Assembly (NCBI RefSeq): GCF_030867145.1
Contig: NC_134422.1
Coordinates: 11,108,531 to 11,172,530, forward strand
Length of the DNA stretch: 64,000 nt
Reading direction: 5' to 3'
From: Opisthocomus hoazin
Lineage: Eukaryota; Chordata; Aves; Opisthocomiformes; Opisthocomidae
Each line of letters starts with the position of its first letter. The stretch's first letter is position 1. The position numbers and the translations under genes are program-made. The notes under the pieces were generated by a model. The model saw nothing but the letters and a program-made list of their open reading frames with translations. It had not been told where the DNA came from and ran no database searches. Positions 56,001 to 64,000 of this stretch are shown piece by piece.

Positions 56001-59000
56001 GGTTGGAAGAGAACACAAAACTTTAGATGATCACAGATTTTTGGTGAGATTTAAATAAAAACTAAAAGGCTTCTTCCCACAGCCCAATCTGGGCATTAGC
56101 TTACACTGTTGATTTTCTTGCTTACTTGCGAATTAAAGGCTGGGATGGGATTCCCCTCACTTAAATTAGCTTTCCGAAAGCTAAATGCTTGAGCCCAACT
56201 CTGTCCCCTGTGGCTGTCTTTCCGGCTGATGGAGAAAAAGAGGCATTTGCAGCATTTGTCTCATTTTCAGACAGACATTGCAGAGGGCAGTTTCTCTGAC
56301 CCACTTCTGCAGGTACATCTGACTTTTAGACACATAAAGCTGAGTGAGGTAGATCCCCAGCAAGTTGTACATGGTTGAATAGGACAGGTTTGAACACATC
56401 CATATTCATGTTTGGCACTAAAGTGGAAGTGGGAAGTCCTGCCCTACACACCTTACAATCTTATTGGAAGAAAATGACCCTACCAGGCGTGTAGGTTCTG
56501 CACTGAAGAGAATTACAGAGAGCTGAAACCACTGCCCACTGTCCTAATCACATTAATCCATCAGGTAGGAGCCACACTTCAGAAACACAGAGTGAAATTC
56601 TGGCTTTGCTGCAGTAATGGCAATACTAGCAAGGACTTAGGGCCTGAAATCAGAAGCACTTCTTAGTAGAAACCTTGCCAGAAGGCAGCATAAAAGCCTA
56701 TTTTAGCCCAGACATTTAGCTGTGGGGACTCTTGGGCACCCAGTTCTTGCAAAACACCCCCACAGTGTTGAGGGAGCTGGGGGACATGCATATACAGCAG
56801 TGTTTGGCACTGGTTTATGCTCTTTGGAGCCCTGCTGGGACTGTCAGGACAGAGACACGGCTCCTGCTACCTCTGGGGTAATTCTGGTGACCTGGCAGCA
56901 TGTCTGCACTTGACTTGAACTCACCTCTGTAAGACTGAAAGGCACAGCAAACATGCTGAGATCTCCAGGTGGGAAGAGCTCTGGGTGTGTCAGTATCAGA
57001 CTATTATTGTGATACTTTTATGAACATCTTGTTCCAGCTTAGCATCTTTGGAAGGGCTAGGCTTGGTTTTTGAGTCAGGTTTTCTATAACCTGCTGCAAT
57101 GCAGCAACAGCAGGAGGGGAACAGCTCTCCCAAACAGTTCTTCCCAACCTGCCTTGGCACCCAGCAAGGGAGTGGTATGGCGGCAAATTCTCTACTTCAG
57201 CTTCAATTATGAAGATACAAGGACTTAACTCAGAGCAGAGTGTTGAGCTTGTAAACATGCCTGTAACTGGCTTTTGCCTGAGGATGTCAAAGTGGATCAG
57301 ACAAGAAATGGTGAAGTTCTGTGTTGGTGTGGGCACGCAACTGCGTTCTATGCGAAGCACGGGAGATTATGCAGGGCTTATTATATTGATGGACATGAGC
57401 ACAACTTTAACAATGCTACTTGCTTATGGGTGAAACACACACTGAGGAAACTGCAGAATGCCCTGCTGCTCAGAGCAGATTCGGGGTCTGCAGTCTGTCT
57501 AATGGTCCGTGCTTGGTGTTTACTTGTGCCTTGGAGGCTTTCAGAGTTGCCTAGCAGGGGGGAGCACTGGCTAAAGCGGTGGCCATGGAACTCTGGCCTC
57601 CAGTGTGGCCTTCTCCTCTGCCCCTGAATCCCCACAGTCGTCACACCTTTCCTCATCTCTTGCCTGAGACACAATGTGTAGGTCTGGATATGATCTTCAG
57701 CTATGTAACTTGGTTCCAGACCATTTTGTTTCTTTGATCTGTTAGGTGGGAAGGGACCAGACAGTCTGGGCTGCAAATGCAAGTCTAGATGTCAGCACAA
57801 AGCTCCACAGCGTGGAGACCAGGGTTTGGTCAGAGCTCAGAGCATCCCTTAACATATGGGTCTTTGGCATTTGTGGCTGCCCATCAGCTTTGCAAGTGGT
57901 GAGGAGAGAAAACTTGTTCTTTTTTTTCAAGCAAACAGATCTTTGTTTTTCTTTTGCAAAATTGCTTCAAACAGGATGACTGTAGCAGTAATTAAATGCA
58001 TGAGTCACAAGCCAACCACAGTACAGAAGCAGAGAAGAATGTGGCTATCAGAATGAGAATAAACTATTGCTGACTTTGACCCAAAATGCCAGATGCAGAG
58101 ACCAAAATAAGATGCAAATACCAACGGACCATATCTTGGGTTTCTGTTTTGAACACTGATTATCAGAAGTGGTTCAGCTCTCAGCTTCTCGATAAAGAGG
58201 GCAACTAAAGTTTAAAGCTGTTAGACTATCTCCAAGATAATGCAATGCACATTTGAGATGTAATTATAACCTTTGGATGTACAAATTCCTGTTTTCCTCC
58301 CCGGTGCGAAGGCCAGAGGGAGGGAGCAGTTCCCTCTAGCGGCTGCACTAGCAGGGATTTCATTTAATGCATTTAAGGGCTGGTATCACTACGCTAAAGA
58401 TTTGTGAGCGTGCACCAGACAGATGATTTCTTCAGCAATCTGTGTCTTTGTGCCGTTTATCCTCTGTCTTTAAACCATATTGTAGGATTCAATGGGAAAT
58501 TACTGTTTGTGTGTACAGAAAGTAGCACGGTATATATTTCAATTTAAATGGCTCATGTCTGATTTTATTTAAAGAGCACTAAGTTCTTCTCCTCTGACTT
58601 ATCTAATCTTTATTACACAATCTAATACTTTGTCTCCCTTTCCCCCCTCCATAAAATGAATCTGTCTGCTTTTCTGTAAGTATTGGACCGCACTAATCAG
58701 TGTCCCATAACCAAAGAATGCAAAACCCTCTTCCAATTTGAATCATTAACCTGCTAAAGAGAAATGTAAGCACATTTCTTGGGCATTGCTGAAAAGTAGA
58801 ACTGAACAGAAAGCAGGCAGAAACTCCTACTTAATGGCTCATGATTACTGTAGTATACTGGGAATAAATTGCACTTCACTTCTAGCTTAGAAATCCCAGA
58901 GAAAGGACAACAAACATTGCTTGAGTTCATCTCTTTTTAAGTTGTTTGGTGAGCCATGAAACCTGAGTTCCCATAAACCTGTGCCACTTGTGTGGAGCCT

Positions 59001-62000
59001 GTCACAGCCAAGGGATGAACCCCCTACCTGGCTGGCTGTTTTGCCGAAACATGTATGAACGTAATGTGTGTGAAGTTTTGTCCCCATCAAGCTCAGCTGA
59101 GATCAGCTACTGGCTCTAAGAGTTATTACGAGGGGAAAGACAGACAGAAATATGTAAATGAAGAGCCTGAGTGGAGAAAACCCTTTCCTTTCAGAAACTG
59201 CTAAAGACATTCTTTTCAAGATAGCATTTACTTGCTGCACTTTTCTCCACCTGGCTGAGAAAAATAAACACTTAAAAGATTTCACTTCAAGCTCAGACCT
59301 GACAGTGCATCTTTGTAAATAACATATCTAAAAATAAAATAACAATAAAAAACACCTGGGCAAGAAAAGCACATTTTTAGTGTTACCTTTTTTCCCAGTC
59401 AGCATCTGGAAGAATTCAGGGCAGTGAGCACTGACAGTCTGTCCCACAGCAGATGAAGGCCAGCAGCTCATGTTATCCCACATTCCAGCACATCTGCCTG
59501 GGGGGGGGGGGGCAACAAGAAACTCCATGTGGGATCTCCCAGTGACAAAACACCATCAAACTTCTCTCAGCCATGAAACACTATGAAACATTTCCAAGCA
59601 TCAAAACACTGTGCAATGCCTCCCAAGGAGCAAGGCAGCTACGGGAACAAAGATGCTCAGTACTCTGAAAAGCAAGCTGGATGAGAAAGAGCAAGTCCTG
59701 CTGAGACCTGTCAAGACCTGGATAGGGCAGAACAGGTCCTGCTTGCTTCAAACGAGCCCCAGCAAACTCCAAGCCCGTCCCATGCTGGTCCTTGACTCCA
59801 CTGGTCTCTACTAGCCAGACAAAGAGCAACTTCGGCCATGGTGAACTTTGCATCAGGCCCTTGGCTACCCATCTGTCTTCTGGTAACTACTGAATGGCCC
59901 TAGAAAAGATGAAGGAAACCAGATGTGAATTTTTTAGCTCACTTTTCAGCCTTTCTAAAACTTCCACTTTGAGTCATCATGATGTTTTCCTTACATAATC
60001 CTTTTATAAACAGGAAAAGATACAACTTGACACAGGAAAAGATACAACTTGACTAGGAGTTTAAGCAGCTTCAGAATGATACTGGCAGAGTGGAATAGTA
60101 TCGATGTTGTCCTTGTATCGTCATAAACACTCCTCTGCTTCTTCATCTCTTTCATTATGCCAAGACTGTGCTGGAGTGAATAACACCAACAGACCACTTG
60201 CTGGGCTTGGCTGTGGGTCTCAATGGCTTTGCTGCTGCAGGAGAGCAAGACTTCACCTAGCTCTCCCAGTCCCTGTGACCGTAAAGGGAAGATCATCACA
60301 TTTACAGGCCAGGGCAAAATGTGGTTTCACACCAACATGCTGGCACAATCTGCCTGTGTTGCTGCTCTTTTCAAGGCCAGGCCTCTGACAGTGTGACCTG
60401 TCTGTTGGAGGACCCACCTCGGAGCATCCATTGAACCTGGAGTCCCACTGGGCTCTCTGCAGGCGTGAGCCCATGGCTCAGTTGCCCTCCTTGCACCTTC
60501 TGCCACCTGAGGCCTCCATCACCTGCAGGCTTTAACTGACACTGCCCAGATTCACCTCATTTCCCTCACTTAGGTGAGGGGCTGCTTTTCTTAAGGCTGG
60601 GCTCGTCGTGATCCCCTCCTACAGCTGAAGTGTGAGGGAGGCTTTTCCAGCTGGGCCCTTGGCTTGGCTGTGTTGCCTTCTAGCAGGGGTGGTAGACATG
60701 CATCAGGGAGCCGAAGGTCAATGGAGCACAGCATGACGGTGATCTCAACTTTGACATCTTGCTTAGGTGCCAGAAGCTGGCATGGATGAATTTTGGCCTG
60801 TGGTGCAGAGTGTCAGTAGAGCAGACCTATAGCTGATCCCCCTTGTGCTACAGAGAAACTGAAATCTGGTCTTTCTTATTTTGCTCTTCTCCAGACACAG
60901 GCTGAAATCATTCAGGCTGCTTCCCTTATGCCTTCACCCACTGTCATTGGTTTTAGCAAAGCCTTCTCTGTGGTTTTTTTAACGTGACAGGGAAAAAGGA
61001 GGCTACTGGAGCATGTCAGGACCACCCTCCGCCTGTTGAGTTCTGACATGTGCCGAATGGCCTGCACGCCCACGGAAAGTGGAGGGGAGGAAATGCTGAG
61101 TGCTCTCTTCAAACACTTTACACTTTATAAGGCCAGCCTCCATTAGCCTGACAAAAATATTTACATTTCTAGAAATGTATTGATTTTCTCCTGCACAACA
61201 GTCCTAACACCTGGAAATACAGAGCTTTTCACACCCAGGGCACCTCAGCTCTGCTGTCCTCGCTGTGCCGATGTTTATAGGACTTGGTAACCATTTACTT
61301 CAAAGCAATAATTTAACGGCAAATGAAATGTCAGCTTGGATGATATTTATGCCTAGCTGTGCTGCGTTGTTTGGGTTATCGACCTTCATGGCAACCCCAC
61401 TGGCATAAAGCCCCCAAGTCAGGCTCAGTGTACAGAAAAAAATGACAAAATTATGATGTTGGGATGGTCTCTTCCCAGCAGGAGAAAACAAAAAGCAGCC
61501 GAGCCATTTGTCCTGCTGGTGGGCTTCTTGCCATTCCTCATGGAGCAAAGCCAGTGGCACTCACTCCTGCCTAGATAAAGAGCCTCCTGAGTGAAGGCAG
61601 AGCACAGCAGCACCTCTCTGATATCCCTGCGCTCTCTGGGACCTCCCTCAAGTAGCAAACAGAGCATTCCACCAGCAGCAATTCACGGTGTCACCACGGC
61701 CAGCGGTCCCAGACCTCCAGCAGCTTCCCTCACCTGCTCCCCGTGTTATACTAAGGAATAAAAAGGGAAAACAAAATATGAAATGATAAGTGAAATAACT
61801 AGATTATTGCTGTGGTAGGGACCCTTATTACAGTTAAAATTTTTGTAATCTTCTAAGTTTAAAATTAACTATAGAAATTAAGATACAGGATTTAAAATAA
61901 TGTCTAATTGTTTCATAAGAAGGATGTACCTGTCCAAAGTAGAACCAGAAAGTGTTGAATCGTAAGAATAGCTAATGAGCTATGAAAAGCTGCTGAGATG

Positions 62001-64000
62001 GCCAAGAGAAACAGGTAACTAGGGGAAAGGTAATTCCGGCAGGGGGAGATCACGACCACCGGCTCACGGACCACCTGCCCCAGTTATACCCCAGACTCAA
62101 AAGATGAAGAAACTGAGCATGCCTACTAATTTACATGCTAGATGAAGAGACTTTAATCAATCATTTAATAGAATAGCAATGCATATGTATTAGGAGGATG
62201 AATACGGTAATGTTAAGTGTATAAATGGCTGTTGATTTGTGAACAAGGCGTGCTGTCTGGGGACAGACACCCTTATCTGTGCAAATATGCACAGAAGACC
62301 TCTGCTCGCTCTGTGTGTATATTGGCGTATTGCACACTGGGTAAACAAACCCCTATTTTTGGGACAACAATGTCATGGCCCACAAAAGTCACCCAGAAAC
62401 AGCTCAGTCTGCGAGATGCTGTGAACGACACAAACCCATACTTAATGGTGATGGCTGGTCATGCACAAAAAATAGTCACATCTGTTGCTTCCTCCCAATG
62501 TACTCTGTGAGATGCTGACCCAGCTGCTGCCTGGGGGAGCTAACACTGAGTTCACAGGCAACCTTCAACAATTGCTTGCTGTTATCTCTCCGAGACCCCT
62601 TGCACATGAACACGCTCAGCTGTGAAAGGAAAGCTGTCTACATGATGAGGACTCGGTACCACAAGACCCTGGTCCAAAAAACTCCTTTATATGATGACAA
62701 ATCATCTCTGAAATGCAAGCACTCTTTTATGTGACAGAAAGTTAGAGCAAAGACGAGGCAATGAGGACCTTCAGGCCACATGATTTAAATGTTGGCTGCT
62801 GGTATTCTTTGTTTTTGAAGGCAAATATAAGTAAATATTACATATGTTGTATATATTATTTACATAGAATCACAGAATCAGAGAATAGTAGGGGTTGGAA
62901 GGGACCTCTGTGGGTCATCTAGTCCAACCCTCCTGCCGAAGCAGGGTCACCTACAGCAGGCTGCAGAGGACCTTGTCCAGGCGGGTCTTGAATATCTCCA
63001 GAGAAGGAGACTCCACAACCTCCCTGGGCAGCCTGTTCCAGTGCTCCGTCACCCTCAGAGGGAAGAAGTTCTTCCACATGTTCAGACGGAACTTCCTCTG
63101 CTTCAGTTTGTGCCCATTGCCCCTTGTCCTGTCACTGGGCACCACTGAAAAGAGCTTGGCCCCATCCTCCTGACACCCACCCTTCAGATATTTATAAGCA
63201 TTTATTAGGTCCCCTCTCAGCCTTCTCTTCTTCAGGCTGAACAAGCCCAGCTCCCTCAGCCTCTCCTCGTAGGGGAGATGTTCCAGTCCCCTCATCATCC
63301 TCGTAGCCCTCCGCTGGACTCTCTCCAGTAGCTCCTCATCTTTCTTGAACTGGGGAGCCCAGAACTGGACACAGTACTCCAGATGGGGCCTCACCAGGGC
63401 AGTGTAGAGGGGAAGGAGAACCTCCCTCGTCCTGCTGGCCACACTCTTCTTGATGCACCCCAGGATCCCATTGGCCTTCTTGGCAACCAGGGCACACTGC
63501 TGGCTCATGGTTAACCTGTCGTCCACCAGGACACCCATAATTATAATATTATATATAAAAGTAAATATTAAATATTAAGTAAAGTTGCGCTTACTGGGCT
63601 GAATTTATAAAAATATCCTTGTCCAAGATGAGAATTCCAAATCCTCTGCAATTTGCAAGATTTTGTTGCTGATGCGCTCCCTAGTTGTGAGGACTGCAGC
63701 TGAGAAGCTGAGTTACAACACTCCTACAACCCTTGCTGTCACAATAAGGTCAAAATCCCGCTCTCAGAACCTTATAACAGACCTTATCCTTTTTTATGTT
63801 CCTAAATGAGAGATGCGTACAAGGTGCACACCTCCTATGGGAAGGAACATGGGGTTATCTGATTTTGAGGCCGCCCAGCTCCTCTGAGAGCCATTTTTAC
63901 CATGCGCATTCATTCAGCCTTCACCTGAGCTCAGGAGCAGATTGTCTTCCAGCGTTCTGTTCTTTGCCTCCAGGGAGAGGGTCTCAGCACAGTTTTCTTC
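46843..64000 (-). CDS. SCTR: SCTR, secretin receptor (class B GPCR), exons 13 to 2, 5' end outside window
   Basis: Plasma-membrane receptor for secretin, coupled mainly to Gs and cAMP. Twelve minus-strand exons join in phase to 418 codons plus stop; exon 1 and the start of exon 2 lie beyond the right edge. The hormone-binding ectodomain keeps six cysteines (in ENCAE, GRCAG, MSCWPS, AHCPE, RNCTS, IACGY) and glycosylation sites NRT, NMS, NCT and NDT. Then come TM1 ([19 protein letters not shown]), TM2 ([20 protein letters not shown]), TM3 ([20 protein letters not shown]), TM4 ([16 protein letters not shown]), TM5 ([20 protein letters not shown]), TM6 ([20 protein letters not shown]) and TM7 with the class B motif [26 protein letters not shown] starts the tail, as in human KKWQQWHL. 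Gene order and orientation match human. Confidence 0.97.
47020..48046 (-). other. SCTR: SCTR intron 12
   Basis: 1.0 kb. On the opposite strand it carries an acceptor-led, protein-like open frame at 47502-47731. No repeat was recognised. Confidence 0.7.
47502..47731 (+). CDS. candidate last exon of an unidentified plus-strand gene
   Basis: Not recognised. After an acceptor-like tttccttccttccaag the frame is open for 76 codons to TGA, with a balanced hydrophilic composition: [20 protein letters not shown], then [20 protein letters not shown] and [20 protein letters not shown]. It lies antisense in SCTR intron 12. No partner exon with a matching donor phase was found, and no AATAAA was seen close behind. 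It could be a chance frame, a lineage-specific exon or an old retrocopy. Confidence 0.25.
48047..48088 (-). CDS. SCTR: SCTR exon 12 (42-bp microexon)
   Basis: Exactly 14 codons, [14 protein letters not shown], between acceptor tcttttag and donor gtgagt, phase 0 at both ends. A 42-base exon at this place is the class B GPCR pattern and forms the end of TM7. A plus-strand open frame over this site (48008-48253) is its shadow. Confidence 0.97.
48272..48410 (-). CDS. SCTR: SCTR exon 11, TM6 to TM7 start
   Basis: 139 bases, acceptor ttttcattctcag, donor gtaata. Encodes [20 protein letters not shown] through the third extracellular loop to [11 protein letters not shown]. The loop reads [12 protein letters not shown], four residues longer than human PEDAMEIQ. 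Confidence 0.97.
48506..48597 (-). CDS. SCTR: SCTR exon 10, TM5 end and third intracellular loop
   Basis: 92 bases, acceptor ttcag after ctgaaaagagaaa-rich pyrimidine text on the minus strand, donor gtatgt. Encodes [17 protein letters not shown], nearly identical to human, then [14 protein letters not shown]. Confidence 0.96.
48598..51357 (-). other. SCTR: SCTR intron 9
   Basis: 2.8 kb. Holds a CR1 3' relic on the plus strand near 49600-49656. A 277-codon minus-strand open frame at 48567-49400 only reaches the last bases of exon 10 by read-through and shows no domain. Confidence 0.65.
49600..49656 (+). mobile_element. CR1 LINE 3'-end relic
   Basis: Reads ttggacttgatgatcttgga, then ggtcttttccaacctt, and ends in the CR1 3' octamer repeat attctatg, about two copies. 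This is the CR1 3' terminus in plus orientation. The left boundary is uncertain because the sequence further 5' is diverged. Confidence 0.85.
51358..51427 (-). CDS. SCTR: SCTR exon 9, second extracellular loop and TM5 start
   Basis: 70 bases, acceptor tctatttttacag, donor gtaagt. Encodes [20 protein letters not shown] and SIF. Contains the loop Cys (CW motif) that pairs with TM3 in class B receptors. Confidence 0.96.
51428..51960 (-). other. SCTR: SCTR intron 8
   Basis: 533 bases, nothing recognised beyond shadow frames. Confidence 0.7.
51961..52021 (-). CDS. SCTR: SCTR exon 8, TM4
   Basis: 61 bases, acceptor tccaatcgcag, donor gtgagt. Encodes [19 protein letters not shown] with split Gly codons at both ends. 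Human: SPAIFVALWAIARHFLEDV. Confidence 0.95.
52113..52266 (-). CDS. SCTR: SCTR exon 7, TM3 and TM4 start
   Basis: 154 bases, acceptor ttcctcag, donor gtactg. Encodes [40 protein letters not shown] and [11 protein letters not shown]. The conserved [16 protein letters not shown] of TM3 is intact. Confidence 0.97.
52267..53973 (-). other. SCTR: SCTR intron 6
   Basis: 1.7 kb, more than a quarter of it a CR1 fragment (53144-53623). A CAC/CCC simple repeat lies near 52790-52810. No other feature. Confidence 0.7.
53144..53623 (-). mobile_element. CR1 LINE 3' fragment
   Basis: Starts at the 3' cagaatcacagaatgtt repeats on the plus strand and runs through the UTR into the end of the reverse-transcriptase ORF (minus strand, with [20 protein letters not shown]), breaking off near the FKKDEELLE segment. 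It is closely similar to the copy at 62866. It lies in the same strand sense as SCTR. About 480 bp, 5'-truncated, with frame damage relative to the 62866 copy. Confidence 0.95.
53974..54106 (-). CDS. SCTR: SCTR exon 6, TM2 and first extracellular loop
   Basis: 133 bases, acceptor tttgtaacag, donor gtaacc. Encodes [40 protein letters not shown] and GAYT. Human: [20 protein letters not shown] and so on. Confidence 0.97.
54107..55086 (-). other. SCTR: SCTR intron 5
   Basis: 980 bases, nothing beyond chance frames. Confidence 0.7.
55087..55184 (-). CDS. SCTR: SCTR exon 5, TM1
   Basis: 98 bases, acceptor tttccctgcag, donor gtgagg. Encodes [20 protein letters not shown] and [12 protein letters not shown], two bases into an Arg codon. 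The YTVGY start of TM1 is as in human. Confidence 0.96.
55481..55584 (-). CDS. SCTR: SCTR exon 4, end of hormone-binding domain
   Basis: 104 bases, acceptor ttgccactcag, donor gtgagt. Encodes [20 protein letters not shown] and [14 protein letters not shown]. Contains the fifth and sixth ectodomain cysteines and two N-glycosylation sites. Confidence 0.97.
55585..59386 (-). other. SCTR: SCTR intron 3
   Basis: 3.8 kb. Open frames of about 60-130 codons on both strands are unsupported. No mobile element was recognised. Confidence 0.6.
59387..59497 (-). CDS. SCTR: SCTR exon 3, hormone-binding domain core
   Basis: 111 bases, donor gtaaca. Encodes [20 protein letters not shown] and [16 protein letters not shown]. 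The WDNxxCWP signature of class B ectodomains is intact, with cysteines 2-4. The acceptor has a pure C13 tract directly before its cag. Confidence 0.96.
60011..60053. repeat. 22-bp tandem duplication
   Basis: The unit caggaaaagatacaacttga plus ca occurs twice, head to tail and essentially identical. Probably a recent slippage or repair duplication. Confidence 0.9.
61744..62369 (+). mobile_element. solo LTR of an ERVL-type endogenous retrovirus
   Basis: A fossil LTR of about 626 bp. Ends are TGTT and AACA, with the gggacaaca terminus and the cacactgggtaaac text I associate with avian ERVL LTRs. A TATA-like tataaat lies at about 62220. No internal retroviral region or second LTR is in the window, so it is a solo LTR left by recombination and not a whole provirus. 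No clear target-site duplication was seen. Age is probably moderate to old, judged only from general appearance. Family assignment is from memory of related sequences. Confidence 0.65.
62866..63537 (-). mobile_element. CR1 LINE 3' fragment with open reverse-transcriptase C-terminus
   Basis: 672 bp of CR1, minus orientation, 5'-truncated. The 3' cagaatcagagaat repeats are at the left end. The minus strand is open for 195 codons (62951-63538) and encodes the typical CR1 ORF2 end: [80 protein letters not shown] and [20 protein letters not shown]. The endonuclease and the catalytic part of the RT are missing, so it cannot move. The uninterrupted frame suggests a younger insertion than the other copies here. 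Confidence 0.96.
63925..64000 (-). CDS. SCTR: SCTR exon 2 (partial, cut by window edge)
   Basis: 76 bases, 25 codons plus one base, ending at donor gtgaag. Encodes [20 protein letters not shown] and LLLSS. Supplies the first ectodomain Cys and an NRT site. The spacing of E-E and Cys matches human EEQDQC. The upstream acceptor and exon 1 (signal peptide) are outside the window. Confidence 0.85.

Larger units (their letters stand above)
59498..63924 (-). other. SCTR: SCTR intron 2
   Basis: 4.4 kb. Contains a 22-bp tandem duplication at 60011-60053, an ERVL-type solo LTR at about 61744-62369 and a CR1 fragment at 62866-63537, so a good part is repeat-derived. Confidence 0.7.

Overview
The window is bird nuclear DNA. 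Three things point to this. The genes have introns and read as vertebrate orthologues. The repeats are avian: CR1 LINE 3' fragments and one ERVL-type solo LTR. The gene order STEAP3 - C2orf76 - DBI - TMEM37 - SCTR matches the block on human 2q14 as I remember it. The species cannot be named from sequence alone. No bacterial operon, CRISPR array, rRNA or tRNA was seen.

Layout from left to right. Bases 1-4350 hold the last intron and last coding exon of STEAP3 (+), with a poly(A) signal at 4455. About 10.5 kb follows that is mostly unannotated, apart from one convincing but unidentified exon-like ORF at 5632-5805 (+). C2orf76 (-) has five coding exons between 15099 and 23909; they join into an exact 126-codon reading frame. 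Its 5' end lies in a CpG-rich, CCAAT-box-rich region at about 25.2-26.0 kb, shared head-to-head with DBI (+, four coding exons, 26038-29176, 87 aa). A gene-poor stretch (29.4-37.8 kb) leads to a roughly 460-bp CGGCT/CGGCC pentanucleotide array just upstream of TMEM37 (+, 38415-39613). SCTR (-) fills the right part: twelve coding exons (human numbering 13 down to 2) lie between 46843 and the right edge. The gene runs off the window before its signal-peptide exon. Every SCTR splice phase was checked, and the 1257 coding bases in the window give 418 codons plus a stop.

The genes do not form one pathway. STEAP3 is an endosomal ferrireductase, DBI an acyl-CoA-binding protein, TMEM37 a claudin-fold, calcium-channel-gamma-like membrane protein, SCTR the secretin receptor (class B GPCR), and C2orf76 a small conserved protein of unknown function. 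They are linked by ancient synteny, and C2orf76 and DBI also by a shared promoter region.

The points most worth a second look are two unidentified plus-strand exon-like ORFs (5632-5805 and 47502-47731), an in-frame alternative acceptor that would add 53 residues to TMEM37, the higher-order duplication inside the pentanucleotide array, and the pure oligo-C acceptor tract of SCTR exon 3. Nothing in the window amounts to a new multi-gene system.
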